Part shown: piece by piece, positions 39,011 through 50,100 of the stretch
Position numbering within the stretch: position 1 is the stretch's first letter
How the letters are laid out: every line of letters starts with the position of its first letter
Assembly: GCF_902635505.1 (NCBI RefSeq)
Contig: NC_045427.1
Location: 213,852,422 to 213,916,421, forward strand
Reading direction: 5' to 3'
Source: Sarcophilus harrisii
Taxonomy: Eukaryota > Chordata > Mammalia > Dasyuromorphia > Dasyuridae
DNA: 64,000 nt
Position numbers and translations under genes: made by a program
The notes under the pieces: model-generated
Told to the model about the DNA's origin: nothing
What the model saw: the letters and a program-made list of their open reading frames with translations, nothing else
Database searches by the model: none

Positions 39011-39369
39011 AATGAATTGCTGTTAATTTTTATCATCCCCATCTCCTGTGGAGACGACATGCTTTTATATTGGGCTTCTCAGCTCTATGGATTAATATTT
39101 TTATTTTGTGAAAGTACTTGGAGGTCACTCAGAATTCAAGTACATTGTTCCAGTTAAGGGCAGTATATGTCAGTAACTGGGCAAAAAGACAATGAAAGCA
39201 TGGGACACTAAAAAGTTCCAATATCACTGGAGCAATCCTAGAAATAACCCAGAAAGTCTTGAATTTTGAATGCCACAGGCCATTTTTCTAAAGGGAATTG
39301 AAAATAGTAGGGAACCACTTCTTACCCCAGCCCTGATGTGATTTTATTTCAGAAAAGCATTTGTAAGGA

Positions 39370-41000
39370 GTTATTTAAAGGGATGATCCTTTGTCAACTA
39401 ATAAGCATTTAATACCTGCTTTATGCACAGTATTGTGTAAATGTGGGAGGTAAAAAGATAAAAAAGAGATTGTCTCTGTCTTGGTAGAGCTCATATACTT
39501 TGAGAAAACATAGGTACGCAAAAGCATAAACAAAATAAATACTAAAGTTATTTTTTTCAGTGGCAGCACTAGCAGCTGATGGGATTCAGAAAAAGCCTCC
39601 TATCAGAGGTGAACTTTGACAGAATCCAAGAACTCTTAAGAAACAGAAGTGAAAAGAGAGGGCATGCTGATGTAAGGGACAGCCTGCATAATGGGATGGA
39701 AATGGGAGATGCAATGTTGTGAGGGAAAGCAATAAATCATTTGGCCGGTCTGTATATAGTATCTGTGAAGCAGTCATGCATAAGGCTGGAAAGGCTGAAA
39801 GGAACCATGTTGAAGAAGGTTTCAAATACTAAGGGGATTAAATTGTATTTTATTCTAGAGGAAACAAAGTCAATGAAGGTTTCTGAGGAGAAGTCCAATT
39901 AGGAATCTTGTTCAGGTCCAGGGGAAAAGAGCTTAGATGATAACTAAAAGATGGATGTGAAAGATAATAAAGCAAATGATTGGGTTTGGGGGAATTGGCT
40001 GAGTCAGAAACTTGGAGAAGAACTAGAGAAGTCTGGAGGTAGGACAGGTTTGAGGGGGGAATAGTTATTTTGGAGAATTTGAGTTGGGAGATTTTGACTT
40101 TTATGGGGTAATACAAAGAAAAAGGGAATTCAGGAGAGAAAAGAGGGCTGGTTAACTAGCTCCTAAAAAATATGCATAGAAATAAAGATTAAGCTCATGG
40201 AACAAAATCACAAAAGGTATTTTCTATTTATCAACGAACTCCCTCAGTTATATTTATAGCACCACTTTTTTTTTTGTAGTATTGAAGAATGGAAATAAAG
40301 TAGACAACCATCAATTTGGGAATGGCTAGACAAATTGTGGTTCTTGGATGTATTGGAATATTACTATGCTATGAGGAACATCAAATATGATGCAGAGAAT
40401 CATGGAAAGATTGGTATGAATTGCTATTGAGTGAAAACCAAAGAAACAACATACACAATGACTTGTAACAATGTAAATGAAAGAAATACTACAGAACAAT
40501 CAGAAGGAATGTTGAAATGTTGCAAAGAAGAAGCCTTAAAGAAGAGATATTAGGATATACCCCAACCCTACTCCTGAGTAGAAGTGGGAGATTTATGGAT
40601 ATCGATCCTTGCAAATATTTTCAGAAATTTTTGATGTATTGATCAATTTTGTTGATAGTTTTTTTTCCTTTAAAAAATATCTTTAGCTTATATTGGATGT
40701 CTGTGAGAGGAGACAGGAAAGTATACACGGTCAAATGCATGCCATGTAAAAACAAATTATAAATAAAAATGCATTTTTAAAAATTACCAAGGGAGAGAAT
40801 GTTAAGAACATGACTTGGAACAGTTGGGGAGAAACCACACCAGTGAAGGACATTTAAAGTAGCTGGATGGCTAATTATAGACATCTTTCAGAGGACTGTG
40901 TCACCCATATTACAGATACCAAGGGAGGAGATTGTATCTTGGAGGAGGACATTGTTAATACTATTAAAAACTGTAGAAAATCCACCTAAAGTAGATGGCT
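39370..41000. repeat. ancient long marsupial repeat (L2/MIR3-like), interrupted by L1
   Basis: Starts MIR-like ('ACTAATAAGCATTTAATACCTGC') and continues with 'GATTGTCTCTGTCTTGGTAGAGC', 'GGCATGCTGATGTAAGGGACAGCC' and 'AAGGCTGGAAAGGC'. It resumes after an L1 at about 40,800 with 'AATTATAGACATCTTTCAGAGG'. Same family as 6,245-7,790 and 63,520-63,846; name uncertain. Confidence 0.45.
40270..40795 (+). mobile_element. old L1-like LINE 3' end, sense
   Basis: 'CAACCATCAATTTGGGAATGGCTAGACAAATTGTGG', 'GGAATATTACTATGCTATGAGG' and 'CATACACAATGACTTGTAACAATG' match an older L1 ORF2/3'UTR. Ends 'AAATTATAAATAAAAATGCATTTTTAAAA'. Confidence 0.7.
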
Positions 41001-41771
41001 CAGAGGCTGCCCTCATTCATCTAATAAGTTCTTGCTTGTTGACTGACTGTATTCAGATCTTGTGTTTACTTCTAATTCTACTGCTGAGTTTTCTCGTGCC
41101 CTCTCAGAATCTCCCAGTAGCTCTCTCAACCGCCCAGGGAATAAAAGCCTTTGAATTAGCAAAAATGACCTGTGCTCATTTGGCTCAGGCACCAGTCCTT
41201 AGTACCATGATGAAAGGTGGGGAAAAAAGCTAAAGGAGTGGGCACCCTCAGAGAAAGCCAGAAGATGCTGAGTTTCCTATGTGCCTTGTCTCATGTCAAA
41301 GACATAGTTGTAGCAAAACGGTTTCCTAATAAGAGATAAAGCCTGAAACAGACTGAATGAAGGACCCAGTGAGAAGAAAATCAAGTCCAGAAGTGAAGTG
41401 AGAACTACAGAGGTCAGATTACAGGAGGGTAAACAGGTTGGGAATCCAATTAAAAGGAGAAAAGATTTCGTCACAGACACTGAAAGCAATGATTTTACTG
41501 GAAGCAGCTGTGCTGCATTTCCTTTCTGTAGAGGCAAGGTCCCTTCCTGTTTAATTAAATGCTATGGATAGGCTCATTCTGAGTTGCCTCTGACCTCATA
41601 CATATAGTCCAGTGGTCAACACCTGGGCCAGACAGGTTTTGAGAGCTATATAAAGAGGCAATCATGGTTCTCCTTTTAGTCTTCCTCCTCCTAGTGAAGG
41701 ATTCTCTTTTACCTTTAATACTTTATTTCATTAATTCCTCGAACATTTTGTTCTCAGGACCCCTTTACACT

Positions 41772-41907
41772 TTTTCCCCCCCAGCAGAGCAGTCGGGGTT
41801 AAGTGACTTGCCCAAGGTCACACAGCTAATGTCAAGTGCCTGAGGCTGGATTTGAACTCCGATTCCAGGGCTGGTGCTTTTATCTAGTGTGCCATCTAGG
41901 TGCCCTC
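41772..41907 (-). repeat. tRNA-derived marsupial SINE inside the hAT element
   Basis: 'GGGGTTAAGTGACTTGCCCAAGGTCACACAGC', 'GCTGGATTTGAACTCCGATTCC' and 'TAGTGTGCCATCTAGG' in antisense. A perfect 12-bp target duplication CCCCTTTACACT lies at 41,760-41,771 and 41,908-41,919. Confidence 0.92.
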
Positions 41908-41934
41908 CCCCTTTACACTCAAAAAATGATTGAG

Positions 41935-42320
41935 TTCAGTATGGGAATGACAAAACAAATGGAATACTGTTGTACCATGAAAAACATGGCAAGATTTACA
42001 TGAAGTGAAGCAGGGCCAAGAAAATGGGGTGGGAGGGGGAGTGACACACAGTAACTACAATGTAAGTGGAACCACATTCCAAAACATCAAAAGTCAATGT
42101 AACAGGTAGTGAAGATCAAGTGGGACTAAAAGAGATATGAAAATATGCCAGCCCCACCCCTTTATTGAGATAGGAGGTCCATATTGAGTATGGTTTTGGA
42201 CTTTTTCACTATCTTGATGAGTAATACTGGGTTTTTTTTCCTCTTTAAAAATCATATTTGTTACTAAGATGATTGTCTGGGAAGGGGAGGGAGAGGGATA
42301 TGTTTTTAAAAACTGAGGAT
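41935..42320 (+). mobile_element. old L1-like LINE 3' end inside the hAT element
   Basis: 'CAAATGGAATACTGTTGTACCATG', 'AAGATTTACATGAAGTGAAGCAGG', 'TAACTACAATGTAAGTGG' and 'GGGAAGGGGAGGGAGAGGGATA' match an old L1 3' end. It splits the transposon between 'AAATGATTGAG' and 'GATTCAAAGAACTTTTG', which are adjacent in the family. Confidence 0.6.
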
Positions 42321-43127
42321 TCAAAGAACTTTTGTTTATATAGGTTATATCAAAATATATATTGATATTTATTAGAAATTTAAATTGATAATTTAAAATA
42401 TGTGGGTTATTGGCAAAATTGATAAACTTAATATATGGGTTAGCTATTGGTATTTACTATTAGAAATTAAAACTAATAAAATTTTAAAATATTAATATTG
42501 GAAGTTATTACATAACATTTATGAATAATATTTATAATGTCCAAAACAAAGTTATTTACTGAGAAAGTGGCAGTTTTACATATCTTTGTAAATTTTGCTT
42601 CTGCTTTCAATCTTTTGAGAGATATGGTTTTGGTTAAAGTATATGAAAGAAATCCAGACTTTCAGAGATATGTAGTTGGAAAGAGGGATGTATTTTAATG
42701 AGCAATGTCTTAGTAATATTATGAAAATCGTTTTGACCTCATCCCTGCAAGGCTTTTGGGGACCACACTTTGGGGATCCACAGGCCTTTGAGAACCACTG
42801 CCTTATTTTGATTAGGTTCAGAAAACAGTAAAACAAGCTGAAAGTAAGTAGTATTAAAATCAGGTGGACACCAGAGGACCACATGGTGAAGTCCCTGGTC
42901 TACTAATATAAACTTATTCAAAGAATTTTGTAAACTTTTTCTTAATCCACATCACTGTCATATGTCAAAGTTAAAAAAGACTTCCCTAAAGTTATCTTTC
43001 TCTTTTCAGATCTCTATTCCTTTGCCTAACCTTCGTTTCCATATTCCTTATTCTCCATCTGGCAATTCAGCCTTAGTCCAATTTAGACTATACGTGCAGA
43101 GAAATACTGGATCCTCTCCTATTTTGT

Positions 43128-43352
43128 CTTGTTTCTCTTTATCCCTTCCCACTTTCCTCTTCCCCCCCCCCACCCCGCTTTGTCTTTCCCTACTACTCTT
43201 ACCTCCTTTCCTTCCCTTCCTTCCCCATCCCAAATCTACTTCCCCTTCTCTTCCTCCCCTGTTATCTTCTCCTTCCCCATTCCTTTGGTTCCCTGTTTTC
43301 CCTCTCTTCCTCTTTCCTCCTTTCTCTTTTCTCTCTTCTCCTCCACCAGAAA
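43128..43352. repeat. polypyrimidine tract (C/T rich, about 225 bp)
   Basis: Almost pure C and T on the plus strand with only a few A or G, including a C10 run near 43,166. It creates long accidental open frames on both strands. Confidence 0.9.
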
Positions 43353-43439
43353 TTATGCACCTAGCAACAGTACCTGGCACACAACAAGCATGAAATTAGA
43401 ACTGGACCAACTGAATTCTTCAGTAACTCTCACCTTCAT

Positions 43440-43590
43440 ACAGTACAATGAAAAGGGCCTGGGTTCAAATCTGTCTTTGTGACTTTGTCAAATCAATAAA
43501 CCTCTTAGGAGTCTTTTTCATTCCTCATAAGAGAGTTGGACTAGATGGTATCTGGGTCCCTTTCGGCTTCTAGCAATCTTTAATATTAAA
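43440..43590 (+). repeat. MIR/THER-type SINE 3' half
   Basis: 'GGCCTGGGTTCAAATCTG', 'AAACCTCTTAGGAGTC', 'AGAGTTGGACTAGATGGTATCTGGGTCCCTTTCGGC'. The 'TTGGACTAGATG' phrase is typical of this family. Confidence 0.65.
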
Positions 43591-43837
43591 ATCTTATCTC
43601 TTCTACTTTCTCCTCACCCCAATAACATTTCTTTTTTTTTTTTTTAATTAAAACTTTTTTAGTTATCAAACTCTGCATACTCTTTGACCCAGCAGTGTTA
43701 CTACTGGGTTTATATCCCAAAGAGATCATAAAGAAGGGGAAAAGACCTGTATGTGCAAGAATGTTTGTGGCAGCCCTTTTGGTAGTGGCCAGAAACTGGG
43801 AACAGAGTGGATGCCCATCAATTGGAGAATGTGGGTG

Positions 43838-43888
<51 letters not shown>
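43838..43888. repeat. (TA)n microsatellite inside L1
   Basis: About 25 TA units with one GT interruption, grown inside an L1 coding region. Confidence 0.95.
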
Positions 43889-43889
<1 letters not shown>

Positions 43890-44442
43890 GAAATATTATT
43901 GTTCTGTAAGAAATGACCAGTAGGAGGATTTCAGAAAGGCCTGGAGAGACTTACACGAACTGATGCTGAGTGAAATGAGCAGGACCAGGAGATTCTTATA
44001 TACTTCAACAACAATACATATGATGATCAATTCTGATGGGCGTGGCTCTCTTCAACGAGATGAACCAAATCAGTTCCAATAGAGCAGTAATGAACTGAAC
44101 CAGCTACACCCAGTGAAAGAACTTTGGGAGATGATTATGAACCACTTCATAGAATTCCCAATCCCTATATTTTTGTCCGCCTGCATTTTTTATTTCCTTC
44201 ACAGGCTAATTGTACAATATTTAAGAGTCCGATTCTTTTTGTACAGCAAAATAACAGTTTGGACATGTATACATGTATTTAATTTATACTTTTTGTATTT
44301 AATTTATACTTTAACATATTTAACATATATTGGTTAACCTGCCATCTGGGGGAAGAGGTGGGGGGAAGGAGGGGAAAACATGGAACAAAAGGTCTGGCAA
44401 TTGTCAATGCTGTAAAATTACCCATGCATATAATTTGTAAAT

Positions 44443-44934
44443 TGTTGGAATCCTTACAAAGTGTTAAGTCATTAGAATTGATAGAGACAATAATTAGCTT
44501 ATTTAGCATGGTTCGGTATGATTGATCTGATCCTACAAGGAGATGTTATGAGCCAGAACTTGAAAGAAGCTACTAAGTAGAACTGAGGAGACAATGTTTA
44601 AATCTAGTTTAGAAGTGATTTAATCCTACAACAAATAATGGTTTCCCAGTGATATAATGATTGGTGTGTACTCAGTGTACAGCATATAAGCAAGAAGCTC
44701 TCAGGGCCAGGGACAGAAGCCTACTCTCGAGTCATTCCATATTCCACCTTTGTGCTGACTGAAGACATTCGGAGGGAGCTAGGGGCTGAAGCTCAAGACT
44801 TTGAAGGACACAATAAAGGATTGAAGTGATTATTGCTTTGAACTGAAACTAAAGCTGCCTCCAGAAAACCTCCCCAAGAAACCTGCTCTCAGAGAGAACA
44901 ATCATATATTATAGAAAAAAAAGAGAATACCACA
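44443..44934 (+). mobile_element. solo LTR of an endogenous retrovirus
   Basis: 492 bp, starting TGTTGGAATCC and ending ACCACA (TG...CA). Flanked by a perfect 6-bp duplication GTAAAT (44,437-44,442 and 44,935-44,940). A TATA-like TATAAG lies at 44,685-44,690 and an AATAAA at 44,812-44,817, in the order expected for U3 and R. No internal region remains, so it is a fossil left by recombination between two LTRs. The 6-bp duplication favours a class II (ERVK/beta-like) family, which is an inference. It inserted into an already present L1 tail. A second copy starts at 63,847. Confidence 0.9.
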
Positions 44935-44969
44935 GTAAATAAAAAGCTATATATAAAAAAATAATTAAA

Positions 44970-45872
44970 ACTTTTTTATTTTTCAAAACAGTGGACAATT
45001 CTTCAACATTAGCCTTTGCAAAACCCTGTGTTCCATTTTCCTCCCCTCCATGTTCTCCCCTAGATGGTAAATAGTCCAATATATGTTAAATCCAATATAT
45101 GTATACATATTTATACAATTATTGTGCCACACAAGGGAAAAAAAAGAAAAGTAAAGTAAAATGCAAGCAAACAACAACAAAAAGAGTGAAAATGCTATGT
45201 TGTGGTCCACACTTAATTCCCACAGTCCTCTCTCTGATGTAGATGGCTCTCTTCATCACTGAACAATTGGAATTGGTTTGAATCATCTCATTGAAAGAAG
45301 AGAGCCACGTCCATCAGAATTGATCATTGTATAATCTTGGTTGTGCAAGTGTTCTTTGGGTTCTACCCACTTCACTTAGCATCACTTCATTTAAGTCTTT
45401 CCAGGCCTTTCTGAAAATCATCCTGCTAGTGATTTCTTGCAGAACAATAATATTCCATAATATTCATATACCACAATTTATTCAGCCATTCTCCAGTTGA
45501 TGGGCATCCATTCAGTTTCCAGTTTCTGGCCACTACAAACAGGACTGCCACAAACACTTTTGCACATACAGGTCCCTTTCCCTTCTTTAAAATCTCTCTG
45601 GGATATAAGCCCAGTAGTAACACTGCTGGGTCAAAGGGTATGCACAGTTTGATAACTTTTTGAGCATAGTTCCAAATTGCTCTCCACAATGGTTGAATCA
45701 GTTCACAACTCCACCAACAATGCATCAGTGTCCCAGTTTCCCCGCATCCCCTCCAAGATTGGTCACTATCTTTTCCTGTCATCTTAGCCAATCTGAGAGA
45801 TGTGTAGTGCTATCTCAGAGTTGTTCTAATTTGCATTTCTCTGATTAGTGGTGATTTGGAGCATCTTATGAA
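44970..45872 (-). mobile_element. L1 LINE 3' end, antisense (long 3'UTR subfamily)
   Basis: Antisense 3'UTR ('GGACAATTCTTCAACATTAGCC', 'AGAAGAGAGCCACGTCCATCAG') followed by ORF2 C-terminus. On the minus strand an open frame of 121 codons (45,791-45,426) contains 'WRGCGETGTLMHCWW' and 'IPFDPAVLLLGLYPREILKKG', clear L1 ORF2 motifs. It faces the sense L1 at 43,664-44,962 tail to tail. Confidence 0.92.
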
Positions 45873-45889
45873 AAACATTTTTTAACCTA

Positions 45890-46065
45890 CCATTCCTACC
45901 ATTGGGAATAAAAATACAAAAGTGAGCCACTCACTGCCCTCAAGGAACTTACATTCTACGGGGGAGAGGGAGAAATATCTGTTTACAAAAATAATAAAAA
46001 CATATATACATATATAAATAAGTACATATGAATATGGAGGATGAGGTTAGCCACTGCTTGAAAAT
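45890..46065. repeat. ancient long repeat fragment
   Basis: 'GTGAGCCACTCACTGCCCTCAAGGAACTTACATTCTACGGGGGAGAG' matches the long L2/MIR3-like family seen at 39,370 and 63,520. Confidence 0.5.
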
Positions 46066-46103
46066 GCTTACTGTTGTTCAGTTACATCTTTGTGAAGCAT
46101 TTT

Positions 46104-46900
46104 GGCTTTTTTTTTTTTTTTTTTTTGGCAAAGATACTGAAATAACAGTTCTCACCCACAGATGACTGAGGAAGGGAAAGTTGATTCCATAAGATAAAGT
46201 CCACATATATTGCTAGCATGAATAATGGGAAACTGAAAACTTTCAGATGCACTAACATTTGATACAAAAACATCGCTAGAAAGATGCTTAATTCATGTCC
46301 AAAAGCCTGGGTGTCACATATAGGTTTCATTCCTTTGAGGATTTCTTACAGCACAACCATTACATAGCTTTTGGAAGATAGCACATATGTCCACACAAGT
46401 CTTTCCTAAATGGTAATGTCTGCATAAGTCATAGTTGACTAGTACTATGATATATCACTGGTAAACAGCATCCAAATTTGGAACTGGCCAAAATACTTGT
46501 CACTTTTTTACCACAGAACATTTTAGTGACCGCACACTGGAAAAATCCATTTCAAAGCCAAGAGCTCAGTTTGTGTATGGGGTATGGAGTCTCATTGTGA
46601 CTAAGTTACTTTAAGGCAAATGAACCTGACATCCAGTAATCACTACTCTCTTGGTACAGAACCACTCCCAAATCTTCCAGGGAAATGAATTGACTTGCTG
46701 GGACCTGCATAAGTCAGCACTGCTGCATGTGTCAGGAAGATGACCAATTCTTTGAATGCTTGTTCACATTTGTCCATTAATCCTGAACTGGTTTTGTAGG
46801 TTTTAAAGCAATTCTATTGTTCTTGTCTTCCTGGTTCTATGCCTCTTTCACTTATGCAATACATAAATGAGGTCAGGTAGTGATTTAGCAATGACAGTAT
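46104..46900 (-). mobile_element. Ty3/Gypsy-type pol fossil with poly(A) tail
   Basis: On the minus strand the stretch about 46,800-46,500 keeps recognisable reverse transcriptase/RNase H text of a Ty3/Gypsy-like pol: 'CEQAFKELVIFLTHA', 'VLTYAGPSKSIHF', and further on 'YPIHKL'. These match the family order 'CEQAFQELK..L..APVL.YADPSKP' then 'YP.HKLE.LALKW'. The segment is broken in several places and is old. Its minus-strand 3' end carries A22 (T22 at 46,104-46,125), so it looks like a reverse-transcribed transcript. LTRs are not seen next to it. Confidence 0.6.
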
Positions 46901-47087
46901 AGTTCTTTAAAAAATGTTTTTATTCTGACCTTAAGACCAAATAAGACAAATATTTCCACATACAAAGTAGAATAGAAAGTTTATTGTATATGAAACCATG
47001 AATTAGTTTCCTTTTCTGTTTAAGTTGATGATAAATTATATTCTTTTCAAAGCTGTCCTACTTAACTATATCCTACTTTCTTTTTTC

Positions 47088-47146
47088 TTATTTTTTTATT
47101 TAAATTTCAAATTTTATTGCCCCCAATTATATGAAAAAAACCATTT
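47088..47146 (-). mobile_element. L1 3'UTR stub, antisense
   Basis: 'TTTTATTGCCCCCAATTATATG' and 'CCATTTTTAACATTTG' match the antisense L1 3' end text also seen at 4,410 and 8,320. It ends where the next L1 begins. Confidence 0.6.
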
Positions 47147-50100
47147 TTAACATTTGCTTTTAATACAATATTGAATAATAATGGTGATAGTGGGCAACCT
47201 TGCTTCACTCCAGATCTTACTGGGAAAGGTTCCAGTTTTTCCCCATTGCATATGATGCTTACTGATGGTTTTAAATATATGCTCCATTTTTAAGAAAAAA
47301 AGTCCATTTATTCCTATATTAAGTTTTTTATTAGGAATGGATGTTGGATTTTTAAATGCTTTCTGCATCTATTGAATAATCATATGTTTTTTTAGTTTGG
47401 TTATTGATATGTCAATTATCTAATAGTTTTCCTAATTTGAACCAGCCTGCATTCCTGATATAAATCCACTTGGTTAGTTTTATCCGGGGATGATTTTCTT
47501 AATCCTTTGCTAATATTTTATTTAAGATTTTAATGATATTCATTAGGAGATTGGTCTATAATTTTCTTTCTTGTTTTTCAGCCTACCTGGTTTATATCAT
47601 TCATGTCTTGTCATAAAAGGGTTTGGTAGGACTCATTCAATCCCATTTTCAAATAGTTTATAGCATTGGGTTAATTGTTCTTTAAATGTTTGGTAGAATT
47701 TTAAATAAATCCTTGGTCCTAAAGTTTTCTTAGGGAGTTGGTTAATACTTTTCTTTTCTTTTCTAAGATGAGACTGTTTAGGAATTTACTTCTTCCTCTT
47801 TAATTGGGCAAGCTATATTTTTGAAATATTCTTCCATTTAAGTTTTAATTTATTGCCATAAGTTGGCAAAGTAATTCCTAATTATTGCTCTAATTTCCTC
47901 TTTATTGGGGTTTCCTTTTCATTTTTAAATTTTTTGATTTTCCTCTTTCCTTTTTTAATCATATTTACAAGGGTTTGTCTATTTTGTTGGTTTTCTAGAA
48001 CCAACTCTTGTTCTATTAATTAATTCAATAGATTTTTTTTAATTTATTGATCTCTCCTTTTATTTTAAATTTCAGTTTAGTTTTGACTAGGGTTAATTTG
48101 TTCCTTTTCTAGCATTTTAGTTGCAAGCCCCAATTTTTTGTCCTTCTCTTTCTCTATTTTATGCAAGTAGGCCTCTAGAATAAATTTCCCCTTATTACCC
48201 TTTGGCTGCATCCCACACATTTGGTATGTTTCTCATTATTGTCGTTTCTTGGGTGAAGTTATTAATTATTTCTATGATTTTTTTAAATCATTTATATAGA
48301 TTATATAATTATATAAATACACAAACTCTAAGGAATAGAGATTATTAGTTTCTAATTTTTTTTTTACTTTCCTGGCTTTTTGTTGGTTAATTTTGTTATC
48401 GTGGTCTGAAAAGGATCATTTACTATTTCTTTTACCTGCATTTGAGTTTGAGGTTTTTATGTCCTAATATATGGTCTATTTTTGTATGGTTCCATGAATG
48501 CGAAAAGAAAGTGTATTCCTTTCTTTCTCCATTTAGTTTTCTCCAGAGATCTATCATATCTAACTTTCTAGTATTCTTTTACCTCGCTTCTTTTTTTAAA
48601 TTTTGTGGTTTTGATTTATCTAATTCTGAGGTGCAAGGTTGAGATCTCCCACTAATATGTTTTGTCTATTTCTTCTTGCCTCAATTTCTCTTTTAAAATT
48701 TAGATTACACCACTTGGTGCATATATATTTAATATTGATATCCTTCTTATCTAACTACCCTTTTGGATAAAGCCTTCAATAAAGTCAAAAAAAGTTAAAG
48801 GATCAGAATAGGAATGAAAAACCAAACTATCACTCTTTGCAGATTAATGTGGTATATTAGAACCCAGAATTCTACTAAAAGCTATTAAAAATAATTCTAA
48901 CTTTAGCAAAGTTGCAGGTTATAAATAAATCCTATAAATCCTCAGCATTTTAGACATCAAAAAACTCCAACAAAGAATACAAAGAAATTCCATTCAAAAT
49001 AACTTCGACAACATAAAATTTGGAATCTACCAAAAGGAAAGTCAAAATTATAAGCAAAAACAAAAACTTTCCACAAAATAAAGTCGACTTAAATAATTGG
49101 AAAAATATTAAATTTGGATAAAGTGACTAATAATAATTTAAATAACTATTTAAAACTATCCAATCGACTTCGAAAATATTTTAATGATCTAGAAAAAATA
49201 ACAACAAAATTCATTGGAAAATAAAGGTCAAAATCTCAAAAGAATTAATGAAAAAAAAATCAAATGAAAGGTCCAATGCCTGATCTAAAATATATTATAA
49301 GCGGAGTACAAAACCATTTGGTATTTAAAGAAATAGATTATTGATCAGTGGAACAGGTTAGGTTCACAAACAGAATAATCAACTATAGCAATCTAGTTTT
49401 AAAACCCAAAGATCTAACTTTTGGGATAAAATTCGAGATAACTGGAAATTGTATGGAAATTAGGCATGGACTCACATAACACCATAACCAAGATAAGATC
49501 AAAATGGGTCCATATTTGACATAAAGAACAGATTATAAATAAATTGGAGGAACATAGGATGGTTATCTCTCCAGACTTGTGGAGGAAAAAATTTGTGACC
49601 AAAGATGAACTAGAGACCATTTTGATCCAAAAATAGAAATTTTGATTACATCAAATTAAAAAGCTTTGAAAAAAAAACTAATCAAACAAGATTGAAGGGA
49701 AGCAACAAACTGGGAAAACATCTTCACAGTTAAAGGTTCTGATAAAGGCCTCATTTCCAAAATATATAGAGAACTGACCCTAATTTATAAGAAACCAAGC
49801 CATTCAGCCCTTTTTGTAGTGGCTAAAAACTGGAAACTGAATGGATGTCCATCAGTTGGAGAATGGCTGAATAAATTGTGGTATATGAATATTATGGGAA
49901 TATTACTTTCTGGAAAGCCAACAGGATAATTTCAGAAAGGCCTGGAGAACTTACACAACTGATGCTGGTGAATAGGCAGGACCAGGAGTCATTATATACT
50001 TCAACAACAATACTATATGATGACCAGTTCGATGGACCAGGCCATCCTCAACAAAAGATCAAACAAATCATTTCAATGGAGCAGTAATGAACTGAACCAC

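Larger units (their letters stand above)
41729..42800. mobile_element. hAT-type DNA transposon with two later insertions
   Basis: Left end 'ATTCCTCGAACATTTTGTTCTCAGG', right end 'GGGGACCACACTTTGG...CTTTGAGAACCACTG'. Flanking 8-mers CTTTATTT (41,721-41,728) and CCTTATTT (42,801-42,808) are a near-perfect target duplication. Interior 'GAACTTTTGTTTATATAGGTTATATC' and 'CAGACTTTCAGAGATATGTAGTTGG' belong to the same family as 17,817-18,191, opposite orientation. It is interrupted by a SINE (41,772-41,907) and an old L1 (about 41,935-42,320). Confidence 0.8.
43664..44962 (+). mobile_element. L1 LINE 3' end, sense, interrupted by a solo LTR
   Basis: ORF2 C-terminus ('TTTGACCCAGCAGTGTTACTACTGGG', 'CCCATCAATTGGAGAATG') and 3'UTR. 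The tail 'TTGTAAAT...AAATAAAAAGCTAT' is split by the LTR at 44,443-44,934. A (TA)n run at 43,838-43,888 replaces part of the ORF2 text between 'GGAGAATG' and 'GAAATATTATTG'. Confidence 0.9.

Noticed and set aside
42962-43393. 143-codon plus frame and its 110-codon minus partner
   Set aside because: Both are products of the polypyrimidine tract, which lacks stop codons by composition.
45426-45791. 121-codon minus frame as a host gene
   Set aside because: L1 ORF2 C-terminus in an antisense copy.
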